Source: Burkholderia ubonensis subsp. mesacidophila (GTDB lineage: Bacteria > Pseudomonadota > Gammaproteobacteria > Burkholderiales > Burkholderiaceae). From it: a stretch of DNA of 64,000 nt. A model generated the notes under the pieces. It saw only the letters and a program-made list of their open reading frames with translations, did no database searches and was not told the DNA's origin. The position numbers and the translations under genes were made by a program. The stretch covers positions 3,224,001-3,288,000 of the forward strand of contig NZ_CP020737.1 of NCBI RefSeq assembly GCF_002097715.1. Reading direction: 5' to 3'. Shown here piece after piece: positions 1-7,106 of the stretch (its first letter is position 1; the number at the start of each line of letters is the position of its first letter).

Positions 1-2
1 AA

Positions 3-32
3 GAAAGCAAAAAGAAGGCGCGCACGACCTGA
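3..32 (+). CDS. possible C-terminal tail of an upstream gene
   Basis: The first bases read in one frame as a lysine-rich tail (ESKKKARTT) followed by TGA. This would fit the end of a gene entering from the left edge. Only nine codons are visible, so neither the reading frame nor the product can be confirmed. Another frame also stays open here. Confidence 0.3.
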   Translation, partial: ESKKKARTT

Positions 33-94
33 GGCCGACTGCCGCGTGCCCCGATCGGCGGAACCGGCATGCGCGCACGATGGCCGCGTTTGCG

Positions 95-385
95 CTACAT
101 CTTCGCGATGATTTCACCGACCTCGGTGCTCGTGAATGCGCGCAGCGTCTGCGTGCGGACGTTGCCCGCCGAGCCGAGCGCGAAGCCGAATGCGGTGAGG
201 CTCTGCTCGTCCGGCGCTTCGATGATCGTGACGATGTCGAATGCGCCGAGCGTCCAGTACACCTCCTTCATGGTGCAGCCGAACGTCCGGGCCATTTCCG
301 CGACCTGCCCCGCGCGCTGCCGCGTGCTCTTGATCGTGCGGATGCCCTGATCCGTGAAGTTTGCGAGAACCACGTAAGTCGCCAT
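95..385 (-). CDS. GYD domain-containing protein
   Basis: A 96-residue cytoplasmic protein of the GYD family, a group of small ferredoxin-fold proteins with no settled function. The core reads GAFDIVTIIEAPDE near residues 47-60, so the family's name motif appears here as G-A-F-D. The start ATG is preceded by a purine-rich AGGGGGAA sequence, which supports it over longer in-frame extensions. There is no signal peptide or membrane segment. It is transcribed in the same direction as the glycosyltransferase next to it, but a 143-base gap separates them, so it may be an independent gene. Family assignment is fairly sure; role unknown. Confidence 0.8.
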   Translation of the reverse strand: MATYVVLANFTDQGIRTIKSTRQRAGQVAEMARTFGCTMKEVYWTLGAFDIVTIIEAPDEQSLTAFGFALGSAGNVRTQTLRAFTSTEVGEIIAKM

Positions 386-528
386 GACTATTCCCCCTAC
401 GATTGAACCGTGTCGGAATTGCCTGCGCGCGAGCGGTTTCGCCCATGATTTTGCGACTGCGCCGGCGGCGCCGCGTCGCGCGTAACTGGATTCTAGGCAG
501 CGGGATCGGGAGGGAAAGACGATCTGGA

Positions 529-1314
529 TCAACCGCGGTGCGCGTGCGGACGCCGCGCGAGCCGGCGCGCGACCAGCAGCGGCAGCCGCAGCACGAAGCC
601 CGCGATCAGCCGCAGGTGCATCCACGTGAGCAGCACGTTGTCGCGCCCGTAATGGAAGTGCGACACGCCGCCCTCGTTCTCGCGGAAATAGCGCACGGGC
701 GCGTCGATGCGGATCGGGCGCACGCCGGCCCAGCACAGCCGCACCGCGGCTTCGGGATCGAAGTCGAAGCCGCGCATCCACATCTGCCGGTGCATGATCG
801 CCGCGAGCGGCGCGACCGGATACACGCGAAAGCCGTACAGAGAATCGCCGATGCCGGCCCACAGCGTCTCGACGTCGGCCCACAGGTTCGACAGTCGCCG
901 CCCCTGCACGCGCAACCGCGGCGCGTCGGCGTCGAACTTCGGCATCCCGAGCACCATCGCGTCGGGCGCGGCCTGCGACTCCGCCATGAACGCGGGAATC
1001 AGGTGGGCCGGATGCTGGCCGTCGGAGTCCATCGTCAGCACGTGCGTGAAGCCGCGCGCGGCGGCCGCGTCGAGCCCCGCGAGCACCGCCGCGCCCTTGC
1101 CGCGGTTCTCCGGCAGCACGATCACGTGCAGCCCCGGATCGCGCTCGGCCAGCGCCTGCAGGCGCTCGGCGCTGCCGTCGGTGCTGCCGTCCACGACCAC
1201 CCACACCGGATTCCACTGCGCGCGGGCGCTGCGCACGGTCGCATCGACCCTGAGGCCCGGGTTGTAGCTCGGAATCAGCACGAGATGGGTGGACGAAGCG
1301 CGCGGCGAGGACAT
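529..1314 (-). CDS. family 2 glycosyltransferase of the aryl-polyene-like cluster
   Basis: Predicted 261-residue GT-A fold enzyme that transfers a sugar from a nucleotide-sugar donor to an acceptor. The N-terminal nucleotide-binding region reads LVLIPSYNPG, then VVVDGSTDGS, and the metal-binding DxD-like motif is TMDSDGQH near residue 100. The C-terminal end is rich in Arg and Leu and could lie against the membrane. The start at MSSPRASS was chosen because longer frames run into the neighbouring reductase. Family 2 glycosyltransferases recur in aryl-polyene and xanthomonadin clusters, where they modify the lipid acceptor. The acceptor here is not known. It lies 89 bases downstream of the ketoreductase gene, probably in one operon with it. 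Confidence 0.85.
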   Translation of the reverse strand: MSSPRASSTHLVLIPSYNPGLRVDATVRSARAQWNPVWVVVDGSTDGSAERLQALAERDPGLHVIVLPENRGKGAAVLAGLDAAAARGFTHVLTMDSDGQHPAHLIPAFMAESQAAPDAMVLGMPKFDADAPRLRVQGRRLSNLWADVETLWAGIGDSLYGFRVYPVAPLAAIMHRQMWMRGFDFDPEAAVRLCWAGVRPIRIDAPVRYFRENEGGVSHFHYGRDNVLLTWMHLRLIAGFVLRLPLLVARRLARRPHAHRG

Positions 1315-1403
1315 GGGCACGGCCAAGGTCGAAGACGGGGATCCTGACGGAATTTTATGACCTGCCGACGACCCGCGGCATCGGGTTTCCACGTCCGGCA
1401 TCG

Positions 1404-2120
1404 TCATGCGAGGCCGCCGTTGACCGACAGCACCTGCCCCGTCACGTAGGCCGCCGCATCCGACACGAGATACGCGACCATGCCCGCGACTTCGTCGGGC
1501 CGGCCCGCGCGCTGCGCGGGCACGAGCTGCTTGATGCGTTCGGCGGGAAACGCGTGTTCGGCCATCGGCGACGCGATGATGCCGGGCGCGACCGCGTTCA
1601 CGGTGATGCCGCGCGATGCGAGCTCGAGCGACAGCGACCGGGTCGCGCCGATCAGCCCGGCCTTCGCGGCCGCATAGTTGACCTGCCCGCGGTTGCCGGT
1701 CACGCCCGCGACCGACGCGATGTTGACGATCCGCCCCCAGCGCGTGCGGATCATCGGCAGCAGCAGCGGCTGCGTGACGTTGAAGAAGCCGTTCAGCGAC
1801 ACGTCGATCACGCTGCGCCATTGCTGCCGCGACATGCCGGCCATCGGCGCGTCGGCGTGGATGCCCGCGTTGTTGACGAGGATCTGCACCGGCGCGTCGT
1901 CGACGAGCCGCGCGAGCGCGGCGTCGACCGCGTCGGCGTCGGTCACGTCGAACGCGATCGCATGCGCGGCGCCGCCTGCCGCGACGATCCGCTGCGCGAC
2001 CGCCTCCGCCTGCGCGAGATGGCGGTTCGCGTGCACCCAGACTTCATGGCCGGCCAGCGCCAGCGCTTCGCAGATCGCCTGCCCGAGCGCGCCGCTGCCG
2101 CCCGTCACGAGCGCGCGCAT
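1404..2120 (-). CDS. 3-oxoacyl-ACP reductase (FabG-like ketoreductase)
   Basis: A 238-residue short-chain dehydrogenase that would reduce 3-oxoacyl chains on an acyl carrier protein with NADPH. Visible motifs are the cofactor loop TGGSGALG (6-13), NNAG (83-86), catalytic Asn110, Ser136 and the Y149-x3-K153 pair. The length is slightly shorter than housekeeping FabG. Its position between an ACP gene and a glycosyltransferase gene, divergent from ketosynthase and dehydratase genes, points to a dedicated secondary pathway rather than primary fatty acid synthesis. It corresponds in role to the ketoreductase of aryl-polyene clusters. Exact substrate is inferred from context only. Confidence 0.88.
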   Translation of the reverse strand: MRALVTGGSGALGQAICEALALAGHEVWVHANRHLAQAEAVAQRIVAAGGAAHAIAFDVTDADAVDAALARLVDDAPVQILVNNAGIHADAPMAGMSRQQWRSVIDVSLNGFFNVTQPLLLPMIRTRWGRIVNIASVAGVTGNRGQVNYAAAKAGLIGATRSLSLELASRGITVNAVAPGIIASPMAEHAFPAERIKQLVPAQRAGRPDEVAGMVAYLVSDAAAYVTGQVLSVNGGLA

Positions 2121-2236
2121 CGACCGTCTCCTTCCATGTGCGTTTCACTCCGATCGACGCGGCGGCGGCGAAGCGCCTGCTTCGCATCCGGCCGCGTGCC
2201 GTTGTCACCGATTTCGCGCCGAAGCGGCGCGCGACG

Positions 2237-2500
2237 TCATTTCGCGCGATGCGCGGCGACGTAGTCGGCGAGCGCGCCGAGCGTCGCGAAGATCCTTTCG
2301 TTATCCGGATTGTCCGAGCGCAGCTCGAAGCCGTACTTCTTCGAGATCAGCAGCGCGATTTCCAGGATGTCGATGGAGTCGAGCCCGAATCCTTCCCCAT
2401 ACAACGGAGTGTCGGCGGTCACTGCGTCGAGCGACACGTCTTCGAGATTCAGTTCGCCGATGATCAGCGCGGCGAGCTCTTGTTCCAGTGCGTTCATCAT
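2237..2500 (-). CDS. acyl carrier protein
   Basis: An 87-residue acidic carrier protein. The phosphopantetheine attachment motif is GLDSIDILE with Ser42 as the modified residue, counting from the first of two adjacent ATG codons; the second would shorten the protein by one residue. It would carry the growing acyl chain for the ketosynthase, reductase and dehydratases encoded in this cluster. Well-studied aryl-polyene clusters usually have two carrier proteins; only one is seen here. It is the first gene of the leftward operon, facing a 547-base divergent control region. Confidence 0.9.
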   Translation of the reverse strand: MMNALEQELAALIIGELNLEDVSLDAVTADTPLYGEGFGLDSIDILEIALLISKKYGFELRSDNPDNERIFATLGALADYVAAHRAK

Positions 2501-3047
2501 GCTTGCAAACAGGCAGCGCACGGCAGCGGGAGCGCACGGGAACGGCGGTCTCGCCATTCCTCCGGCGTCCGCCGGCCACCCCGCCCGTGTTTTTGGGGAT
2601 CGTTTGGTAAAAGTTACGCGGATTCTAGTCGACGGGTATCGGGGCGTATACGGTGAAAGGGTTACAGACGTGCGGGCCCGCGCCGCCCGCATTTCGGGAC
2701 GCGAACCCACGGGACGCTTGAGCCGCTTTGGATGGAAATGGATCGGCCGCGCGGCGGGCTGCGCGCGGCGCCATACAATCGGTTACAAAACCCCTTCCCG
2801 CCCACCCGAAAGTCCACCGTCAGGCACCCTAAAATGTGCGTGCCATGACAGTCGGCCGGCCCCTTGCCCCGGCCGCCATTCCTAAGACAATTGACGGCCC
2901 GACTCTCGCGTCGCGCCCCCGACCCGTATCGACGCACCCAGCCATGCCGTGCCCACCCGTTCGCCGCATTTTTGCGCCTGTTCCGATCCGCTGCCGCGCT
3001 GCCGCCGCACGCGCCGGCGGCGCGCGCCATGCGCCCGGAGCCGCGCA
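2501..3047. promoter_or_regulatory. divergent intergenic region between ACP and membrane-protein genes
   Basis: A 547-base stretch between oppositely transcribed operons, long for this genome and likely to hold both promoters. A TACAAT element occurs at 2774-2779, but I found no matching -35 at normal spacing. A short open frame (2844-3051) overlaps the next start codon as ATGA; its Arg/Ala/Pro-rich translation looks like GC-rich noise, so I do not call it a gene. No terminator or RNA gene was recognised. Confidence 0.45.
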
Positions 3048-3704
3048 ATGAGCACGCCGGAGCGCATCGCGCGCGGCACGCTCGCCGTCGGCGCGGTGGT
3101 CGCGTACCAGGCCGGCGCGCATTACGCTGCCGCGACGCCGGGCGCGCATGGCTTCGGCCTCGCGATGGCGCTCGTGCCGCCGCTCTTGCTCGCGCTCGGC
3201 GCGGCGCTGCGCTCGCCGCGCCGAGCGTGGCTCGTGCCGGCCTGGGCGCTCGCCGCCGCCGCGCTGTGGATGGCGCGCGAACCGCTCGCGCGGCATTTCG
3301 GCTGGGGTCTGTATCTCGAGCACGTGAGCTTCAACCTCGCGATGGCGCTGCTGTTCGGCCGCACGCTGGCGGCCGGGCAGACGCCGCTCTGCTCACGCTT
3401 CGCAGCGATGATCCACGGCGCGCTCACGCCGGCCGTCGCGCGCTACACGCGGCAGATCACCGTCGCGTGGACGCTGTTCTTCGTCGCGATCGCCGCCGTG
3501 TCGACGCTGCTGTTCGCGACCGCGCCGATCGTCGCGTGGTCGACGTTCGCGAACTACCTGTCGCTGCCGCTCGTCGCCGTGATGTTCGCCGCCGAGCATG
3601 CGTGCCGGCGCTTCGCGCTGCCGCACGAGCCGCGGCCGCGCATGCTCGACGCGGTGCGCGCGTACCGGCAGTCGACCGGGGCCCGCGCCAGCCATGCGCG
3701 CTGA
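3048..3704 (+). CDS. predicted inner-membrane protein (COG4648-like)
   Basis: A 218-residue hydrophobic protein with about five or six membrane segments, for example around residues 9-24, 38-56, 60-76, 136-160 and 165-180. It resembles the small COG4648 membrane proteins found as a regular member of aryl-polyene gene clusters, whose biochemical role is not established. The ATG at MSTPERIARG was chosen because the upstream in-frame extension is low-quality Arg-rich sequence. It is the first gene of the long rightward operon and lies 58 bases before the acyl-activating enzyme gene. Family assignment is by resemblance, not search. Confidence 0.7.
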   Translation: MSTPERIARGTLAVGAVVAYQAGAHYAAATPGAHGFGLAMALVPPLLLALGAALRSPRRAWLVPAWALAAAALWMAREPLARHFGWGLYLEHVSFNLAMALLFGRTLAAGQTPLCSRFAAMIHGALTPAVARYTRQITVAWTLFFVAIAAVSTLLFATAPIVAWSTFANYLSLPLVAVMFAAEHACRRFALPHEPRPRMLDAVRAYRQSTGARASHAR

Positions 3705-3762
3705 ATTCACGGCCGGCGCCGCGTGGCGGCCGCGCCGGCCCCGCTTTCATTGCCGCTGATTT

Positions 3763-5523
3763 ATGCCGACTTATCCGCTGGTTTTCCATTCGTCCCCGGA
3801 GCAGACGATCGCATGGCGCGACGGCGCGCGCGTGACCGTGCGCGCCTTCCTCGCCGACGTCGCGCGCGTGGCCGCCGCGCTGCCCGCGGGCGGCCACGTG
3901 CTCAACGTGTGCCGCGATCGCTACCGCTTCGCCGTCGGCCTGTGCGCGGCGCTCGTCGCCGGCAAGGTCAGCCTGCTGCCGTCCACGCTGACGCCGGAAA
4001 CGGTCCGCCAGCTCGCGTCGTTCGCGCCCGATGCGTTCTGCCTGCACGACGCGCCCGGCTGCACGATCGACCTGCCGCGCTTCGCGTATCCCGACGCCGC
4101 GCCGGCGAACGGCGTGGGCGATGCGGACGATGCGCCGTTCGCCGTCCCGCGGATCGATGCGTCGCGGTTGATGGCCTATGTGTTCACGTCCGGCTCGACC
4201 GGCGCACCGGTGCCGCACCGCAAGACCTGGGGCAGCCTGGTCGGCTGCCTGCGCGCATCGACCGAGCGCCTCGGGCTGCTCGACGGCCGCGCGTACACGC
4301 TGGTCGGCACGGTGCCCGCGCAGCACATGTACGGCTTCGAAGCGACGGTGCTACTCGCGCTGGTCGGCGGGTTCGCGTTCAGCAACCGCCTGCCGTTCTA
4401 CCCGCTCGACATCCGCGCGGCGCTCGACGCGGTGCCGCAGCCGCGCGTGCTCGTCGCGTCGCCGATCCACCTGCGCGCGCTGCTGTCGTCCGCGCACGCG
4501 CTGCCGCGCGCCGCACTCGTGCTGTCGGCGACCGCGCCGCTCGCGGCCGCGCTCGCGCGCGAAGCCGAGGCCGCGCTCGACGCGCCGCTCGTCGAGATCT
4601 ACGGCAGCACCGAGACCGGCCAGATCGCGACGCGCCGCACCGCGCGGGACGCGACCTGGCAACTGTTTCCGGGCATCCGCGTCGATGCGCGCGCAAGCGC
4701 CGACGATGACGGCGAGCCGACCGTGTGGATCTCCGGCGCGCACGTCGACGCGCCCGTGCCGATGGGCGACGCGCTCGAACTGCTCGGCGACGGCCGCTTC
4801 CTGCTGCACGGCCGCAAGGCGGACCTCGTCAACATCGCGGGCAAGCGCACGTCGCTCGCATACCTGAATCATCAGCTCAATGCGATCCCCGGTGTCGCCG
4901 ACGGCGTGTTCTTCATGCCCGACGACGCGCCGCACGCCGGCCGCGCGGCGGGCGTCGAACCCGTCACGCGACTCGTCGCGCTCGTCGTCGCGCCGACGCT
5001 GACGGCCGCCGGCCTGCAACGCGCGCTGCGCGAGCGGATCGACCCCGCGTTCATGCCGCGCCCGCTCGTGTTCGTCGACGCGCTGCCGCGCAACGACACC
5101 GGCAAGCTGCCGCGCGACGTGCTCGCGGCGCTGGTCGCCCGGCATACGCACGCCGCGCCGTCGCCCGCGCCCGCGCCCGCGCCCGATCGCGACGCCGACG
5201 CGGCGAACGCGCTCGCGTTCACGATCCCCGCCGACCATCCGGCGCTGCCCGGCCACTTCCCCGGCCATCCGATCGTGCCCGGCGTCGTGCTGCTCGATCA
5301 CGCGATCACCGCGATCGGCGCGGCGCTGAACCGCCCGCTGCACGCGTGGCGGCTCGGCTCCGCGAAATTCCTGAGCCCGGCCGCGCCCGGCGAGCCGCTC
5401 GACCTCGCGTTCGACGCGGCGGCCAGCGGCGCGATCCGCTTCACCGTGCGCGCCGGGCGCCGCGACATCGCGACCGGCGTGCTGTCCGCGCCGCCGGCCG
5501 CGCGGGAGGCGACGCCCGCATGA
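3763..5523 (+). CDS. acyl-activating enzyme fused to a hot-dog dehydratase domain
   Basis: A 586-residue two-domain protein. Residues 1-460 form an AMP-binding (ANL) ligase with FTSGSTG at 141-147, YGSTETG near 280, a GRKADLVNIAGK hinge near 350 and an RNDTGK lysine loop near 445; it should activate a carboxylic acid and load it onto the carrier protein. A Pro/Ala linker follows. The last 110 residues contain HPALPGHFPGHPIVPGV, the signature of FabZ/ApeI-type 3-hydroxyacyl-ACP dehydratases. In the E. coli aryl-polyene cluster these activities are separate genes, so the fusion is notable. The gene overlaps the acyltransferase gene by ATGA, indicating translational coupling. Confidence 0.85.
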   Translation: MPTYPLVFHSSPEQTIAWRDGARVTVRAFLADVARVAAALPAGGHVLNVCRDRYRFAVGLCAALVAGKVSLLPSTLTPETVRQLASFAPDAFCLHDAPGCTIDLPRFAYPDAAPANGVGDADDAPFAVPRIDASRLMAYVFTSGSTGAPVPHRKTWGSLVGCLRASTERLGLLDGRAYTLVGTVPAQHMYGFEATVLLALVGGFAFSNRLPFYPLDIRAALDAVPQPRVLVASPIHLRALLSSAHALPRAALVLSATAPLAAALAREAEAALDAPLVEIYGSTETGQIATRRTARDATWQLFPGIRVDARASADDDGEPTVWISGAHVDAPVPMGDALELLGDGRFLLHGRKADLVNIAGKRTSLAYLNHQLNAIPGVADGVFFMPDDAPHAGRAAGVEPVTRLVALVVAPTLTAAGLQRALRERIDPAFMPRPLVFVDALPRNDTGKLPRDVLAALVARHTHAAPSPAPAPAPDRDADAANALAFTIPADHPALPGHFPGHPIVPGVVLLDHAITAIGAALNRPLHAWRLGSAKFLSPAAPGEPLDLAFDAAASGAIRFTVRAGRRDIATGVLSAPPAAREATPA

Positions 5524-6494
5524 AGCGCACCGCATGGGCCCGGCGCCAGGAGCGCAGCAACACGCCGCTGCTGCGCGCGATGACGTGGATCTCGCTGCGG
5601 TTCGGGCGGCGCGCCGCGCGCGTCGTGCTGCATCTCGTCGCGACCTACTTCGTGCTGTTCTCGCCGTGCGCGTGCGCGGCGTCGCGCGGCTACCTGCGCC
5701 GCGCGCTCGGCCGGCCCGCGCGCTGGCGCGACGTGTACCGGCACGTGTTCACGTTCGCTTCGACGATCCACGACCGCGTGTACCTGATGAACGGGCGCTT
5801 CGACCTGTTCGACGTCCGCCTGCACGGCGAGGCGCACGTCGTCGCCGCGCTCGCGGGCGGACGCGGCGCGTTCCTGATCGGCGCGCACCTCGGCAGCTTC
5901 GAGGTCGTGCGCGCGCTTGGCCGCACGCAGCCGGACCTGCGCGTCGCCGTCACGATGTATGAGGAAAACGCGCGCAAGATCAACGCGACGCTGGCCGCCG
6001 TGAATCCCGCCGCGAAGCCGGACGTGATTCCGCTCGGGCAGGTCGATTCGATGCTGAAGGTGCGCGAGCGCCTCGACGCGAACTGCATGGTCGGCATGCT
6101 CGCCGACCGCACGCTGCGCGACGACGCCGCCGCGTCGACCCGGCGGCTCGACCTGCTCGGCGCGCCGGCCGCGTTCCCGCTCGGGCCGCTGTACATGGCC
6201 GCGATGCTCGGGCGCCCGGTGATCTTCATGACCGGCCTCTATCGCGACGGCAACCGCTACGACGTCCACTTCGAGCCGCTCGCCGATTTCTCCGGCGTGC
6301 GCCGCGACGCGCGCGCGGCCGCCGTCGACGCGGCGCTCGCGCGCTACGTCGCGCTGCTCGACCAGTACTGCCGCACCGCGCCGTACAACTGGTTCAACTT
6401 CTTCGACTTCTGGCAGGACGGCGACGCCCCCGCCGCGCATCGCGACGACGCGCCGGTGCGCGCCGCCGGCCTGTCCGCCACAAGGGATTCCTGA
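5520..6494 (+). CDS. LpxL/HtrB-like lipid acyltransferase
   Basis: A 324-residue lysophospholipid/lipid A-type acyltransferase. The catalytic HX4E motif is in GAHLGSFE (His123, Glu128), after a hydrophobic N-terminal segment near residues 31-50 that would anchor it at the inner membrane. It would transfer an acyl group, plausibly the cluster's own product from its carrier protein, to a lipid or glycolipid acceptor. Such acyltransferases are standard in aryl-polyene clusters, sometimes fused to a glycosyltransferase; here the glycosyltransferase is a separate gene in the divergent operon. It overlaps the previous gene by four bases and is three bases from the next. Confidence 0.85.
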   Translation: MKRTAWARRQERSNTPLLRAMTWISLRFGRRAARVVLHLVATYFVLFSPCACAASRGYLRRALGRPARWRDVYRHVFTFASTIHDRVYLMNGRFDLFDVRLHGEAHVVAALAGGRGAFLIGAHLGSFEVVRALGRTQPDLRVAVTMYEENARKINATLAAVNPAAKPDVIPLGQVDSMLKVRERLDANCMVGMLADRTLRDDAAASTRRLDLLGAPAAFPLGPLYMAAMLGRPVIFMTGLYRDGNRYDVHFEPLADFSGVRRDARAAAVDAALARYVALLDQYCRTAPYNWFNFFDFWQDGDAPAAHRDDAPVRAAGLSATRDS

Positions 6495-6497
6495 CGC

Positions 6498-7106
6498 ATG
6501 GCCGCATTCCGCCGCTTCCCGTTCACCGCCGCCGTTGCCAGCCTCGCTGCCGCCGTCGCGCTGGCCGCGCCCGCGCGCGCGGCGGACGCCGGCGCGCCGT
6601 GGAGCCTCGACCGGCTGATGTCGACGCTCGCGCAGCACAAGTCCGGCCGCGCGACGTTCACCGAGACGAAAAACCTGTCGATCGCCGCGCAGCCGGTCGA
6701 GTCGTCCGGCGAGCTCGTGTTCGTCGCGCCCGATCATCTCGAGAAGCACACGCTGAGCCCGAAGCCCGAACACCTCGTGGTCGACGGCGACATGCTGACC
6801 GTCGAGCGCAACAACCGCAAATACACGCTCGCGCTCGACCGCTATCCGGAGCTCGGCGCGTTCATCGACAGCATTCGCGCGACGCTCTCCGGCAACCGCT
6901 TCGCGCTCGAGCGGGTGTACAAGGTCGCGCTGTCGGGGCGCGGCGACGACTGGACGCTGACCCTCACGCCGCTCGACTCGCGGATGCTGAAGGTCGTCAG
7001 CACGATCACGCTCGACGGCACGCGCGACGTATTGCGCAGCGTCGCGATCCGGCAGGCCGACGGCGACCGCTCGCTGATGCGCCTGCAACCCGTTCCGGCG
7101 AACTGA
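6498..7106 (+). CDS. LolA-like outer-membrane lipid carrier protein
   Basis: A 202-residue exported protein with a clear signal peptide: a basic start, a hydrophobic core at residues 10-24 and an APARAADA cleavage region near residue 29. The mature part resembles LolA-type lipid-binding proteins of aryl-polyene clusters, with a beta-rich middle (GELVFVAPDHLEKHTL). Such proteins are thought to shuttle a hydrophobic product through the periplasm, working with the MMPL exporter encoded next. The stop codon overlaps that gene's start by one base, so the pair is probably translationally coupled. Confidence 0.8.
   Translation: MAAFRRFPFTAAVASLAAAVALAAPARAADAGAPWSLDRLMSTLAQHKSGRATFTETKNLSIAAQPVESSGELVFVAPDHLEKHTLSPKPEHLVVDGDMLTVERNNRKYTLALDRYPELGAFIDSIRATLSGNRFALERVYKVALSGRGDDWTLTLTPLDSRMLKVVSTITLDGTRDVLRSVAIRQADGDRSLMRLQPVPAN

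Noticed and set aside
2844..3051. Short frame overlapping the start of the membrane protein gene as ATGA
   Set aside because: The overlap looks like coupling, but the translation is Pro/Arg/Ala noise without a ribosome-binding site.
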